The notes under the pieces: generated by a model
What the model saw: only the letters and a program-made list of their open reading frames with translations
Told to the model about the DNA's origin: nothing
The model's database searches: none
NCBI GenBank assembly: GCA_008508345.1
Contig: QNGE01002720.1
Span: 1-64,000, forward strand
Reading direction: 5' to 3'
Source: Paragonimus westermani
Taxonomy: Eukaryota; Platyhelminthes; Trematoda; Plagiorchiida; Troglotrematidae
DNA: 64,000 bases
Program-made: the position numbers and the translations under genes
Part shown: positions 1-9,621 of the stretch, piece by piece
Numbering within the stretch: position 1 is the first letter of the stretch
Layout: the number at the start of each line of letters is the position of its first letter

Positions 1-370
1 AAGACACGGCTCATCGAGTATAGTTACAGAATACTGCTCCCTTAAGTGAATTAAACTTCCACCGCCACGTCCTGAATCGCCGTTTTTACGGAACATACGA
101 TAACTTATAACATTTAGTTGTGTGCTTAAAGTCTCATGGGTTCACCAAGCTTCAGTGATCAGGAAAATGCAAGGATTATATAAGAAGATGAAGGGTCTAA
201 AAATGTGCATCTTGTTGACCAGTGAGCGTGCATTCATCTTTAGACCTTTAAAAATGTTCGAAGCAGAAGGGTCTTTGTGATTCAGAGACTTTGGAGACGT
301 CCCTTGGTCTGATGCAGTTATGGTGGGCGCATCGATAACTAATGGAATGTCCCCTGCCCCTGTGTCCATG
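1..370 (-). mobile_element. CR1-like non-LTR retrotransposon, start of endonuclease domain (fragment)
   Basis: On the minus strand the segment encodes the opening of an APE-type endonuclease of a CR1/jockey-like element. The phrase LKMNARSLVNKM is followed by ITEAW, and after a break by YRMFRKNGDSGRGGG and ILDEP. These are the usual first landmarks: the Asn-Ala-Arg-Ser opening, the TE(T/A)W metal-binding Glu, and the FRKDR..GGG loop. The frame is interrupted by a stop just after ITEAW, so the copy is dead. It continues past the left edge of the window. No ORF1 could be recognised upstream (370-540), where only a weakly protein-like frame exists. The assignment rests on motif order, not on a search. 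Confidence 0.72.
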
Positions 371-940
371 ACAGAAAATTTTGGAAGTGGATATGGGAGG
401 TGGACTGAGTAGAGGAGGTTTGAACGCTGTGTGACGCAATGAAAAAGGGTAAGATTGATTTGAATTGATCACATCCACATGCACGTTATCCGCGAAGGGA
501 TCACGGGATGCATTTAAGCGAGCAATGGGGGCTGTTTGCATTAAAAGGGGCGATAAGCATGAATAAGCAAATCTGGTAGGAGTAGTGGAGTTGTGGTTAA
601 GTCTTGCTTGAAAAGGTGTATCGCCTGGGATAATGCTATTGTTGGGAAGATTGCTGACCTTTGCTTGATCTTGAAAGGTGGCCCTACGCTCTCATCTCTT
701 CCCAAAATAAAATACATTACTCATCCTTGTTCTTACACCATCTACTTTGACCGTTTCCCTTACCCTTATTTAGTCCGAGCTCTGTAAACTTCTGAATGCC
801 GAAATTAGACATTTTTTCTCCCGTATTTTCCTTGGAGTAACTTATGATTCTTGTCGTTTCTCGATGTATGAACAGTCGTTTTGCTCTGACCCAACTTATG
901 ACCATTTATTTGAGTGAGCTCAACTCGTCTTATTGTCCAA
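371..940. other. No recognisable gene
   Basis: Short frames on both strands (62-97 residues) show no family motif. The stretch may hold the 5' part of the minus-strand CR1 copy at 1-370, but nothing supports that beyond position. Confidence 0.5.
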
Positions 941-1226
941 TGTAACGCGCAACCAAAACCAACGAGCGCGCACGAATCAAATTTGAGTTGTGTAACAGGG
1001 CGTGCTGCTGTGTTGTCGATGCCTTTTCAGCTTACGTTTGTGTAAGCCGTGTGCATGGCCTCCTGGGCTTTCGGCTCATGCTTGTTTGTATTGTTTCTCT
1101 TTTCAGAACTGTAGTTCAAACTCCTACTTCGAAAGATCACTGTCCCCTGGTGCGTTCGGGTTGCCCGAAGGTTGGTCCGCTAAGTCACGGGCATTCAAAG
1201 TAGAGTCGGCTGGCCTGCATGTTACA
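941..1226 (+). repeat. Solo LTR, type A (copy 1), gypsy family
   Basis: This 286-bp unit begins TGTAACGCGC and ends GTTACA, with inverted ends TGTAAC/GTTACA. It matches 9333-9618 over its full length and 4695-4972 more loosely. No internal element sequence adjoins it, so it is a solo LTR or a broken end. The flanking pentamers (TCCAA left, CCACA right) do not form a clean target duplication, unlike copy 3. It contains the conserved 65-bp intron-like segment at 1042-1106 (GTAAG to TTTCAG). It abuts the CR1 tail starting near 1262. Confidence 0.8.
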
Positions 1227-1261
1227 CCACAATTGTTGGTCAGTGCCTGATTGTCGATTTG

Positions 1262-1905
1262 TTGTGCAGGCACTTTCTTTGGGATGATCAAATGAACTTT
1301 CCCCACATAGACCGGAACGCCTTTCACACGCTTTACGAAGTCTACATAAGACCACTAATTGAGTATGCCAATCAAGTCGTCTATATCGGTTTGAAGAAGG
1401 ACATACTCGCCATTGAACGTGTCCAGCGAGTGGCCACCAAAATGGTCACTGGCTTACGGCATCTATCCTACGAGTCTCGCCTCGAAATTCTTTATCTTTA
1501 TCCACTTGAGTTTCGTTGACTCCGCGGCGACTTAATTCTCACACACTTTCTCTTTAGCACAGGACTCGTGCAACAATTCTCTACCCTAGTAAGTGATAAC
1601 AGTCAAAGAGATCATGACAAAATGCTCTATAAGCTTCGACCTCGGACCTTCCTAAGACGACAGTTCTTCTCTTATAGACTCATCAACTACTGAAACGACC
1701 TACCACTGGAGGTTGTTAGCTGCTCTTCTAAGGACCATCTCAAAGTTTAATTGGATTCTCATTTACTTAATAAACCGTTAGATTAGTAATTTATCTTATC
1801 CTGTTAGATTACTAGTTTACCCCGTTCTTGGTACTTTCTGTAACCCCCAAGAGCAGTGCTACACCTTGTTTTCAATGACTGCCTTTCAGGTCAACGGAAA
1901 ACCGC
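1262..1905 (+). pseudogene. CR1-like reverse transcriptase, C-terminal part (broken)
   Basis: The frame at 1259-1519 reads DRNAFHTLYEVYIRPLIEYA, then GLKKDILAIERVQRVATKM, then GLRHLSYESRLEIL. This is the typical end of the CR1/jockey RT (thumb and carboxy-terminal region) that follows the catalytic palm. After a stop near 1519 the same protein continues as LRGDLILTH and, past further breaks, LRPRTFLRRQFFSYRLIN, ending near 1740. The tail contains CTTTCAGGTCAAC (about 1886), a string shared with the CR1 tails at 2850 (inverted) and 21925. The copy is 5'-truncated and carries several stops. It starts directly after the LTR at 941-1226. Confidence 0.82.
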
Positions 1906-2281
1906 CGGAGATCGAAACGACCAAACTGACTGGATCCGGGTAGATTGGGCCCCCAGTCTCAAACCCGTGTACGGATCGCTGAATCGCTGAATTCCTTTGA
2001 GTTCTGAGGATTTTCACATTCGAGGGAAGAGACCCAATTTTCATGTACATTGATTCAAATGGTATGGTATTATATCCAGTTATTGCGAGCGCCTTCTCCT
2101 TAACCGTTTCGAGGATAGATTATCTCTTTCGTCAAAAATGGGGGGCATTTACCGGAGCAGCAGAGTACGCGTGACTCGGTGCGAACTTGAATCTTTAGCG
2201 ACTGATTCAATGCTGACTGCCCAAATTCGGTTAGGTCATAACATCTTCGAGAACTACCTGTAGGTGTTGCTCGTTTTTGCT

Positions 2282-2593
2282 TCAACCGCTAACTTTCAGG
2301 CTGACAACCTGGGAATCTTCCCCTGGGCCCACGCAGGCATCTTCTACCAAATTCCACTGCTTCCCGTTTTGTTCGAAAGTGGCCAAAGAAAATGACTCAC
2401 TCAAATGAGAGTAAAAACGAAGCGTATCCGCTTGTCTGTGGCTCATTTGGATGGTGTGTAGCCACATAATACCTTGAATATATCCTCCCTTCGCTACTAC
2501 TTTGACGGCCACAGCTGGATTATCGGATTCCAAATTTACTATTCTGCCTGTATTCAGTTGGCACTCACTTAATTGGGCCAATGATTTCAACAT
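2282..2593 (-). CDS. Unidentified 103-residue open frame
   Basis: I do not recognise this frame. It is longer than most chance frames nearby and has an even, protein-like composition (for example LNTGRIVNLESDNPAVAV and SLATFEQNGKQWNLVED). It has no signal peptide, membrane segment or catalytic motif that I can name. It lies between two CR1 tails of opposite orientation, so it may be a remnant of an unrecognised element or an orphan exon. It starts at ATG, but no credible splice sites define its ends. It could also be chance. Confidence 0.22.
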   Translation of the reverse strand: MLKSLAQLSECQLNTGRIVNLESDNPAVAVKVVAKGGYIQGIMWLHTIQMSHRQADTLRFYSHLSESFSLATFEQNGKQWNLVEDACVGPGEDSQVVSLKVSG

Positions 2594-2829
2594 TTGGTGG
2601 ATAACTTGAATAGAAATAGAAACGGCATATGTTTAAGCGTGACCAGGCCAAAAACGTGGAAATCTTCCAAATGAGAAATTACAATAAAGTACACCTCCAA
2701 CTTGATGCTGAAATTCGAACGGTGTGCGCAGTCTTATAGCCTATGCATAACCTTTTAAGGAGAGACTTCAGCTGTTTTTACACGGGTTCGCGACTGGAAT
2801 CCCGAATCACCTGGATCTAGTCAGTCTGT

Positions 2830-3370
2830 CTGTTGTGAGATCCGGAGGATTCCTGTTGACCTGAAAGGCAGCCAGTAAAAACGGGATGTAACACCATTCA
2901 TAGAGTTTATAGCATGTACCAAGAACGGCGGAAAATACTAATCTATCACTGTCCTAAGTGCGAACCCTGATGACACCAAGGAACGATCCGTAGAGCAGCA
3001 ACTATCAGACTCTGATGAAAGATCGCTCCAGTAGTTGATAACCCCAAAGGAAAAGAACTGCTACCTGGGGGAGATCCAAGATCATATCTTGTCGAGCCTC
3101 TCGTTATGAACCATTCGACTGTTATCAGCTACTAAAGTCAAGGATTGCTACACAAGTCCCGTGCCAAAGAATAATGTGTGAAGACTAAATCATCTCGAGG
3201 TCTTAGGAATTCAAGTGGACAGAGAACACGAATTTCTGGACAAGTCCTGTTGAGGGAAAGTTGCAAGCCAGTGGCGATTTTTCTGGCTACTCGCTCGGCA
3301 CGTTCGGTGGCGAATACATTTTTCTTCAAGTCAGTGTTTAGAAAATTGTTGATAAACTCTAGCAGCGTAG
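2830..3370 (-). pseudogene. CR1-like reverse transcriptase, C-terminal part (minus-strand copy)
   Basis: Read on the minus strand, the segment gives DLKKNVFATERAERVARKIA, then CPLEFLRPRDDLVFTH. This is the counterpart of GLKKDILAIERVQRVATKM and YPLEFR in the plus-strand copy at 1262-1905. The minus-strand 3' end includes CTTTCAGGTCAAC near 2850. Several stops and frameshifts make it a pseudogene. Together with 1262-1905 it forms a diverged inverted pair about 900 bp apart, pointing tail to tail. Confidence 0.7.
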
Positions 3371-3762
3371 GCCCTGTAAAAAGTTTGGAGGACGTGTGCG
3401 CTTGTGTAAAAATATGCCGTTTTCATCACCCCAAGAATCAAGAATTTCCCTCCGACGACCAACTGGTGATGATAAGAGAAGGATAAGCTGGGCGATAGCA
3501 AAAATCACGGATCATTTTTAAGCTGAACCTGTGATATATCCGCTACAATCTGCGCACTGTGTATCAAGAATAGGTTTCCGGCTTCCCCTTCAAATGACAC
3601 ATGTTCATATTTGCTGTCGTTTGGATGGAAGCTGCGGTCAACTGGCTAGCAGTAAATGAGAACAGGGTCAACCTGTAATGAGCTTGGACCAGGAGCGATC
3701 CAGATTTTTGAGCCGCTAGCATGAAGGGAGGCGGTGCTAGAAACAGGATCATGAAAGTCATA

Positions 3763-3786
3763 TATATATACATACATGTATATATA
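3763..3786. repeat. AT-rich perfect inverted repeat (11-bp arms, 2-nt loop)
   Basis: TATATATACAT at 3763-3773 is the exact reverse complement of ATGTATATATA at 3776-3786, separated by AC. It is a simple-sequence palindrome able to extrude a cruciform. No function is implied. Confidence 0.85.
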
Positions 3787-3950
3787 GGACAATGAAGTAG
3801 GTCAGATGCGGATTCTGGAGGAAGTCCGGCGGAGATCCGAAATGGAGAAGAAAGGTTCCCTGCAATTCTCGTTCCGTCACCAGGAAAAGAGTTAACCCGG
3901 CGGAGAACCCCACCTTGTACCCTATAATCTTCTAGCTTATAGTGCTAACG

Positions 3951-3984
3951 TATATTTCTCAATGCATATATGAGAAGAACGCTG
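3951..3984. repeat. 34-nt motif, left copy (partner at 5060-5093)
   Basis: The motif matches 5060-5093 at 30 of 34 positions by eye. Its core is an imperfect palindrome, TTCTCA...TGAGAA. The two copies flank the gypsy element at 4160-4972 at unequal distances. Confidence 0.65.
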
Positions 3985-4159
3985 GGATATACGCCATCAT
4001 TGCGGATATTAACAGGCGATGCAAAACGACAAATACAAACGTTAAACTTGCTCGACAGATTCACTCCAAAAACTGTGATGTTACGCTGATTTATATTCAC
4101 AAGGTTGTGTGTGGATCAGTTTTTCAAATAGTTCAAGGCCATCCCGAGGGGATACGTAT

Positions 4160-4390
4160 TGTAACACGCGACAGAAACTAGTTATCGCGCACGGATCAAA
4201 TTCGAAGTGGTAATCGTTACACGGTTGTTTTGTTCACCTTTCAGACCTCCACGTCAACGTCGTGCACGAGGATCTCGAACCAACGGAGAGTCAGACAAAA
4301 AACAGAACACCTATGTTTAACCTATTGCCGCCTGTTGCGTAATACATCTCTGGTCATAATCTCCGTCTGCTCTTCTGGTCGCACGTCACG
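4160..4390 (+). repeat. 5' LTR, type-B-like, of the deleted gypsy element
   Basis: It opens TGTAACACGCG and shares with the type B LTRs the stretches ACGTCAACG, GATCTCGAACCAACGGA, TTTAACCTATT and TTGCGTAATAC, ending GTCACG where GTTACA is expected. A CCTTTCAG string near 4240 resembles the intron-like acceptor of type A, with no matching donor. Confidence 0.7.
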
Positions 4391-4393
4391 ATA

Positions 4394-4410
4394 TGGCGAC
4401 CCTGCCAGGA
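4394..4410 (+). promoter_or_regulatory. Primer-binding site (minus-strand priming) of gypsy element
   Basis: TGGCGACCCTGCCAGGA begins three bases after the 5' LTR. Its reverse complement ends in CCA, as a tRNA 3' end does. The corresponding site in the larger copy (9822-9838) differs at two positions at the same spacing, which supports the call. The tRNA species is not identified. Confidence 0.65.
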
Positions 4411-4694
4411 GCAAAAAAGAGGTGCCAGGATAAAAATGTGCGTCGCAAAAAAGAACAAGTACAGAATTTAAAAGAGCAGTGGCGTGATGAAGTGCAGAGG
4501 TGCCAGAAAGTAGACGAGTATCGGGATTAAAAGGGAAGTGTCGATATAAAAATAAGTGTGAAAAAGAAGTTCTAATAAGACGGACAGAGGGTCCGCATGC
4601 ACTCTATCTATCCTGGCAACATGATCACCAGCCTTTTTTGAAGGGGGTGGGGGAGTGGGGCACCGGGGACTGTGCTCCACGAAGGGAGGAGCTG

Positions 4695-4972
4695 TGCAAC
4701 CCGCAACCGAAACCAACGAGAGCGCACGGATTGAATTTGAGTTGTGTAACGTGGCGTGCTGCTGTGTTGTCCGTGCAGTTTCAGTTTTGCGTCTGCGTAA
4801 GTCGTGCGCATGAATTACTGTGCCTTTGGCTCACGCTTGTTCCTGTTGTTTTCCTTTGCAGGACTTTTGTTGGACCCCTACTTCGGAAGAACGCTGCTTC
4901 CCGGTGCCTCCTCATTGCCCCGAATTTGGTCCACGGACAGTGTAAGTAGAAGCGGCTGGCCTGCACGTTACA
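4695..4972 (+). repeat. 3' LTR, type A (copy 2)
   Basis: This 278-bp unit begins TGCAACCCGC and ends GTTACA. It is homologous to 941-1226 and 9333-9618 along its length, including the 65-bp segment from GTAAG to TTGCAG at 4797-4861. It is followed directly by CGTAT, the right half of the target duplication. Confidence 0.78.
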
Positions 4973-5017
4973 CGTATAAATGCACTTTCAGGACGTTTTG
5001 TTATTACGTGATATTAC

Positions 5018-5060
<43 letters not shown>
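5018..5060 (+). repeat. (TAA)n microsatellite
   Basis: About 14 uninterrupted TAA units, lying 45 bp after the deleted gypsy element. Confidence 0.97.
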
Positions 5061-5061
<1 letters not shown>

Positions 5062-5093
5062 TATTTCTCAGTGCATATGTGAGAAGCAAGCTG
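5060..5093. repeat. 34-nt motif, right copy (partner at 3951-3984)
   Basis: It begins at the end of the TAA tract and matches 3951-3984 with four differences. See that entry. Confidence 0.65.
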
Positions 5094-5519
5094 CGCGATC
5101 ACTGTCAGAAAAATGTTAAAACAAGTCGGCTTTCGTGTGGGGGCGCGAAATTGTAAAATCCGGCGAAGGATTAAGCCGACTCCAGCATAGGACTCCGTCG
5201 AATGATGGAGCCGTCGAAAAGTTTGAAATCGCACTAATTGTCCGGTCGGAACGGCGTTTTGTGCGTCACGTGGTCGCAGAAAATTCAATCACACAACTGA
5301 TTTTTATTAAATTAGGAAGAAGGGCGCAATCACATATTAAATGATGAAATGTGCAGTGACCAGATCTACTATGACGTAAAATGTGCGCAATATCTTTAGA
5401 CAAACCATTCAAGCAATATTAATATTTCCGGTTTGACTGACAAAATATATAACTCTCTCAAATAGCTATTGTGGTATTTCACGATTTACTCAGGCATCTG
5501 GAATATTAACATGAAGAAT

Positions 5520-6310
5520 TGATGGCCCCATGAAACGTGCGAGTCCTGAGTACAGCTCATTTAAGGTCATCCTGCTGGATTAACTAATAAGCGTCAATTT
5601 TACCTTTTCCAGCGAACTCGGCAACCACTTGGGGGTTGCGGAGAGGTTCCGCTCCAGGAAGCCGCACAAAAGGCGCTGTGGGCTTAGTTTATCTCTGGCA
5701 ATGCGTACACTTGAAGAGTAAAATTTTACTCTCGCGAGCTACTGGTAAGATTTTGACTGTGCCTACTGGGTTTGTCGACCAACTTTCCGCTTGCACCTGT
5801 TTCGCACAGAAGGAGGGGCTTCGATTTGGAGAATAGACGTGTGTCAAAAAGGGGACGTATGTCCCGCGGAAACGGTGCACTGGAGGAGGACTTCCATAGT
5901 TTGCGGGGGAAAACGCTTAATCAGCTTTGTGGGTGGTAAATTTGAAAACCAGAGTGGTAGCTTGAGTTCGCCGAGCCAAACACGCGGCTGAGTGTATTTA
6001 AGGATATCCTCACTGCGTTAAAGTTTGCTTTCTGCAAATCCCGGAGTGAAGTCTTCATTACAGCGTTTCTCAGCCAGCCCAAAATAAAACCAAAAACCAG
6101 TAGCAACTGGTCACTGTCCGCGTGGGGTGGGTTGATAGTCACTCTGTCTACCAGGTGAGCTTCATTTCTGATGACTATATCGAGGAGAGGGTGTTTTTAC
6201 GAACGATGCCATGTGGGTCATTTAACGTGTAGTATCCAGACCTTATCAAGTGTCTTGTTTGAAAGTGTATTTTGTGTCTTTCATCGGGTCAGAGAAGAAT
6301 GTACAGTGCT
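5520..6310 (-). pseudogene. CR1-like element fragment: end of endonuclease and linker
   Basis: On the minus strand the frame reads VTINPPHADSDQLLLVF and then LRDLQKANFNAVRISLN. This is the junction where the APE endonuclease ends (canonical PP..SDH) and the linker to the RT begins (..ANF..LR..L). The catalytic SDH histidine is Gln here. The central 521 bp (5659-6179) is an exact inverted copy of 19037-19557. Outside it, homology to 18960-19610 continues on both sides but with many differences. No RT follows downstream on this strand. The fragment's upstream side abuts the minus-strand gypsy element near 6390. Confidence 0.72.
5659..6179 (+). repeat. Perfect inverted repeat A, left arm (521 bp)
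   Basis: The reverse complement equals 19037-19557 with no difference in any part I compared. Several open frames in different phases translate identically in both arms. The match ends at a single mismatch on each side and then decays into diverged CR1 homology. Confidence 0.93.
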
Positions 6311-6979
6311 GTCTGATACGGCAGTTAGGCGAGGCCAATAGAGTGAAGTGTGGAACTACAAAAACAAGTTTGGCAAGTTAGTGTGAGTAATTGTGCGCAT
6401 GGTTAAACGGCTGAAAGGGGTTAGTGTCTGTGGGCGGTGGTTAGATGCTGGGTGGTGTACCCTCTGGGATCGCAGGGACTACCTGTGGATTAACGACGGG
6501 GAGACCTTTTGTAAACTGATACGATGAACAGTCTGATGGTTTTACATGTCGCTGCCCACCTAGACCACCTTCAGACGGTCAATAAAGAAGGTTCCGCACT
6601 TTTCAGGTTAAGCAGTGGGGAAGTGTTTGTGCTGGCGTGATGTCACTCTAAATGTCCCAGAGGAAAGCTGTTGCAGCGATTTGTTTCACAAAGTCACATC
6701 GAATGTACACTTGCGAATATGGGCCTCAATTATAGGGAATACAACTGAACAATGAATGTTTTTGCGCCGGGATTGGGAGAAGATCCGCTATGTGCTTCCG
6801 AAGGTCTTGGACGCAATTCATTGGGCTAACTGATTGAGGTGAAGCTTGGAAACATTAACCGGATGATTGCATGTTTGACCCATACTCTAGTTCTACCGGA
6901 GTGTTCGAAGGTCTTTTTTCAGAGTCGATATGATATTCTACAGGGTAAGCAGGAGGTATTTTCTTCCTTTATGCTTTGA

Positions 6980-7310
6980 AGATTGGCAATTACTGATGCC
7001 TTCAGTTATCGGCAAAAACGTTCCATTGGACCATTCGAAGTGGGGTGACATGCAGTCGTTTTGACATTTTCACAATCAGGCATACACGTCAAGTCATGCA
7101 AGAGGTGACACTGGAAGCGCGCATCTTTATCTGCGGTAACCCCAGAAGGTACGTCTGAAATAGAACCCCACTGGGGAGAAGTCCTCGCAGTATTCTCACT
7201 AGTGGTATGTGGCATTGAAGTTGCCATGGGCCAACGAGTGGACCGAAGGACTCAAGTGAACATGGGAGCCCTTCAATCAGACGGTGGTAGTGGCCAAACA
7301 ATATCTAAAT
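6980..7310 (-). pseudogene. Integrase core fragment of gypsy copy 2
   Basis: The minus-strand frame 7006-7227 contains TADKDARFQCHLLHDLT, then ENVKTTACHPTSNGPMERF. These match the second catalytic Asp neighbourhood (T.D.D..F) and the HPTSNG..ERF box with the catalytic Glu. Another frame (7089-7301) supplies RLIEGLPC upstream of this, marking a frameshift. Neither piece could form a complete enzyme. Confidence 0.78.
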
Positions 7311-8089
7311 GTAAAGGTTAGGAACGGGAATTTGCTGCGGAGAAGTGACCAGGTATGAAGAGAGTTCGACGATGGATCTTGCCACACCAGCAACGCAGAA
7401 AGGATTTGGCCCAACCGAATATAACCTGGTTCGTAGTAATTTAGAAAGAGCGCCTGCGATGAAACTGGCAGATCCTGGAATGTGACGAAGCTTTGCCGTA
7501 GGTTGTGCGATGAGACCTAGGTGATGGGTTTTAGAGGGGCATGTTTGCCCGGTGAGGATTTGAGCGCGTAGATAAGCGGATTGTGATCGGTCACAACAGT
7601 GGACACTCTACCTTCCTTCGCGAGTAGATTACTGTCGAATTTGCGGTAGTTGCCTCGGGTGGGAAACAGCTTGTAAAAGAGAAACCAGAGGGTCTGTAGC
7701 CCACTGGCGACAAGCTGTTTGATAGCTGCCTCGATTACGTTTACCGAAGCATCGGTTAAGAGAAACAGTAGGGCATCGTGGTAGTACTACAATCGACAAG
7801 GTAACTGTTTCACAATTTGCTTGTTCGCCTGCACTGAACGCGTGGGGTGTCTGAGGATTAAAGACGCTGCCTTTCCGTGATCCTTGTGGGTGGTCGGTTG
7901 ATGAATGTAAAGTGTCCGAGCAAAGTGGTATCAAATTGTTGGTTATGGATCACGCGTAGGCTTTTGTTGGAAGCTAATAGCGCTAAATCCTGCAACGCCT
8001 CAAATTTTGTGTCAAGATGTTGGAAACCCATGAAATCGATAGCAATTCCTGAAAACCCCAGTGGAACAGCACCAAGAATACACTCAGAA

Positions 8090-8570
8090 TGATTGTCAGT
8101 AACTGCGAATTGGGTAGTACGTGCAAGCATTGGAGGGAAGTAAACGTGCTCGTAGCGACGTCGACTAGCGATCAACACGTCGTCGCAACTTACACGGACA
8201 AGAGTAAAGCCGCGAGTGGCCTGTTTCATGAAGCGTTGGAGAGTTCGGGCAGCATGTGCAAGCTAAATGGTATTCAGAAAAACCCCAGAAGACCAAAAGT
8301 AGCTGTTATGGAGAAGGGGATAACTAAAGTTGCTGCATGAATCCCCGTCGTCTAAAGAGTTGGGAATCGTACGCAACGAGGCTGACCAGCAACTGTTGGA
8401 TGGCCGAATAACACCTGGTCGCAACATGTGATCCAACCTGGCTTAACCAGTTTTCGGCTCTGCAGGCGGTTACCAACGCGGTTGTGTAGTAGCAGGAGGG
8501 CCCGTGGTGATCATGCAGTTAAATATTCCGTGTTTAACTTTGAGCGGGTTATAATAAGAACTCGTGAGTT
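8090..8570 (-). pseudogene. Reverse transcriptase of gypsy copy 2 (internal deletion)
   Basis: The frame 7858-8229 reads FTLVRVSCDDVLIASRRRYE, a degraded form of the gypsy catalytic box (Y.DD.L.AS, here SCDD). It is followed by the palm/thumb string containing TDNHSECILGAV. Upstream, LDHMLRPGVIRPSNS (about 8400-8450) is the N-terminal RT box. Between 8350 and 8330 the text jumps from that box to the TFGLLGF-like box that normally follows about 60 residues later, which indicates an internal deletion. Confidence 0.72.
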
Positions 8571-9332
8571 GTGAAAAACCTTGGAACAACGTAGAGAATC
8601 CATGTGCGGTGTTAAAGTGAGCGTACACCAACAGAAGCAAATCCGACGAGAGTGTCGTGCACCTTTAGTAACGTCACATGATTCAAAGGATTCTTTTGCA
8701 GCACACCAACACTAGGTTCAAAAGCTGACAAGAAATCCGTGAAGTTAATTGTATCTTGAATATCTACAATGTTGAATCTCCAACGAACTGGTCGTTCTAA
8801 GCATAAACAATGTGCAAATGAGCGTGCGCCTTACGCTGGGGCTCGACTTCCATTGGCAATCTACAATGCGGGTGAATGGGCTGCGTAAGACTTTCCCGCC
8901 TGTCTTAGAATGACGCTCAGCACAATGTTAGTTTCAATGAGAAATCTGAGGCATGTGGACCTATCTTTTTTCTTCCACAAATATCCGTTATGAAGAGAAA
9001 AATTCTGCAACAAATGAGCGCTCCAAACTCGGCAGTAACCGGACGGTTTGCGAGATTGTCGGCTCCTCAAAGTTTCCAAGCGGCCAACAAAGTCTTGCGT
9101 TGGAGTACAATAATAATGGTACACTTCTCAACGTGTCTATGAGAAACGCGCTCAGATGAGCGTGACCGATGCCCGTTTTGTTTTTGGTCAGATTTTGCCT
9201 TTTTCTGTCCACCACAGCGCGAGGGTCCATTTCTGCATTTGTCTGACTAATTTTAAATCACTTAGTAAGGAAGTCCCTTGACGATGCATTTGAAAGTACA
9301 CCCGGCGCGACCTTGAATTATTCGGAACATTG

Positions 9333-9618
9333 TGTAACGCGCAACCGAAACCAGCGAGCGCGCACGAATTGAACTTGAGTTGTGTGACGGGGCGTGCTGC
9401 TGTGGTGTCGGCGGCGTTTTGGCTTACGTTTGTGTAAGTTGTGTACATGGCTTACTGGGCCTTCGGCTCATGCTTGCTTGTATTGTTCCTCCTTTCAGAA
9501 CTATTGTTCGAACCCCTATTTCGGAAGAGCGCTGTCCCCTGGTGCGTCCACGTTGCCTGAAGGTTGGTCCGTGAAGTCACAGGCATCCAGAGTAGAGTCG
9601 GCTGGCCTGTATGTTACA
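9333..9618 (+). repeat. Solo LTR, type A (copy 3), with 5-bp target duplication
   Basis: This 286-bp unit, TGTAACGCGC to GTTACA, is flanked by CATTG on both sides (9328-9332 and 9619-9623). It is therefore a clean solo LTR made by LTR-LTR recombination after a full insertion. Its target lies exactly at the first bases of the type B LTR that starts near 9622, so it entered after that element. It holds the 65-bp intron-like segment at 9434-9498. Confidence 0.88.
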
Positions 9619-9621
9619 CAT

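Larger units (their letters stand above)
3371..4154. other. No gene seen; short AT-rich hairpin inside
   Basis: No recognised coding motif on either strand. The notable sequence features are an AT-rich perfect hairpin (3763-3786) and one copy of a 34-nt near-palindromic motif (3951-3984). Confidence 0.5.
4160..4972 (+). mobile_element. Internally deleted Ty3/gypsy element with unlike LTRs and intact target duplication
   Basis: The unit runs from TGTAACACGC (4160) to GTTACA (4972) and is flanked on both sides by CGTAT (4155-4159 and 4973-4977), a 5-bp target-site duplication. It holds a 5' LTR (4160-4390), a primer-binding site three bases later (4394-4410), about 280 bp of leader and deleted interior, a purine-rich stretch ending GGGAGGAGCTG, and a 3' LTR (4695-4972). 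All of gag-pol is missing. The pre-LTR sequence (GGGGCACCGGGG...GGAGCTG) resembles the one before the 3' LTR of the larger copy at 13948, so the two belong to related subfamilies. The 5' LTR resembles type B (9622-9818, 13948-14144), while the 3' LTR is type A. That is not expected of one insertion. Confidence 0.8.
6390..9330 (-). pseudogene. Ty3/gypsy-like element (copy 2), protease to integrase, minus strand
   Basis: Read 3' to 5' on the plus strand, the domain order is that of gypsy pol. The protease region is near 8860-8975 (RFLIETNIVLSVI, where the active-site Asp-Thr-Gly has become Glu-Thr-Asn). RT is at about 8090-8560, RNase H at about 7540-7860, the integrase core is near 7000-7300, and a C-terminal region resembling ..DRLK.. 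lies near 6560. Every domain is cut by stops and shifts. Its gag is found separately at 14150-14920 on the same strand, so the copy at 9622-14144 split this element. No LTR of its own was recognised. Confidence 0.75.

Noticed and set aside
988..1250. Plus-strand frames of 71 and 82 residues
   Set aside because: They lie within the type A LTR, and similar frames recur in the other LTR copies (4804, 9380, 9394). They are LTR shadows.
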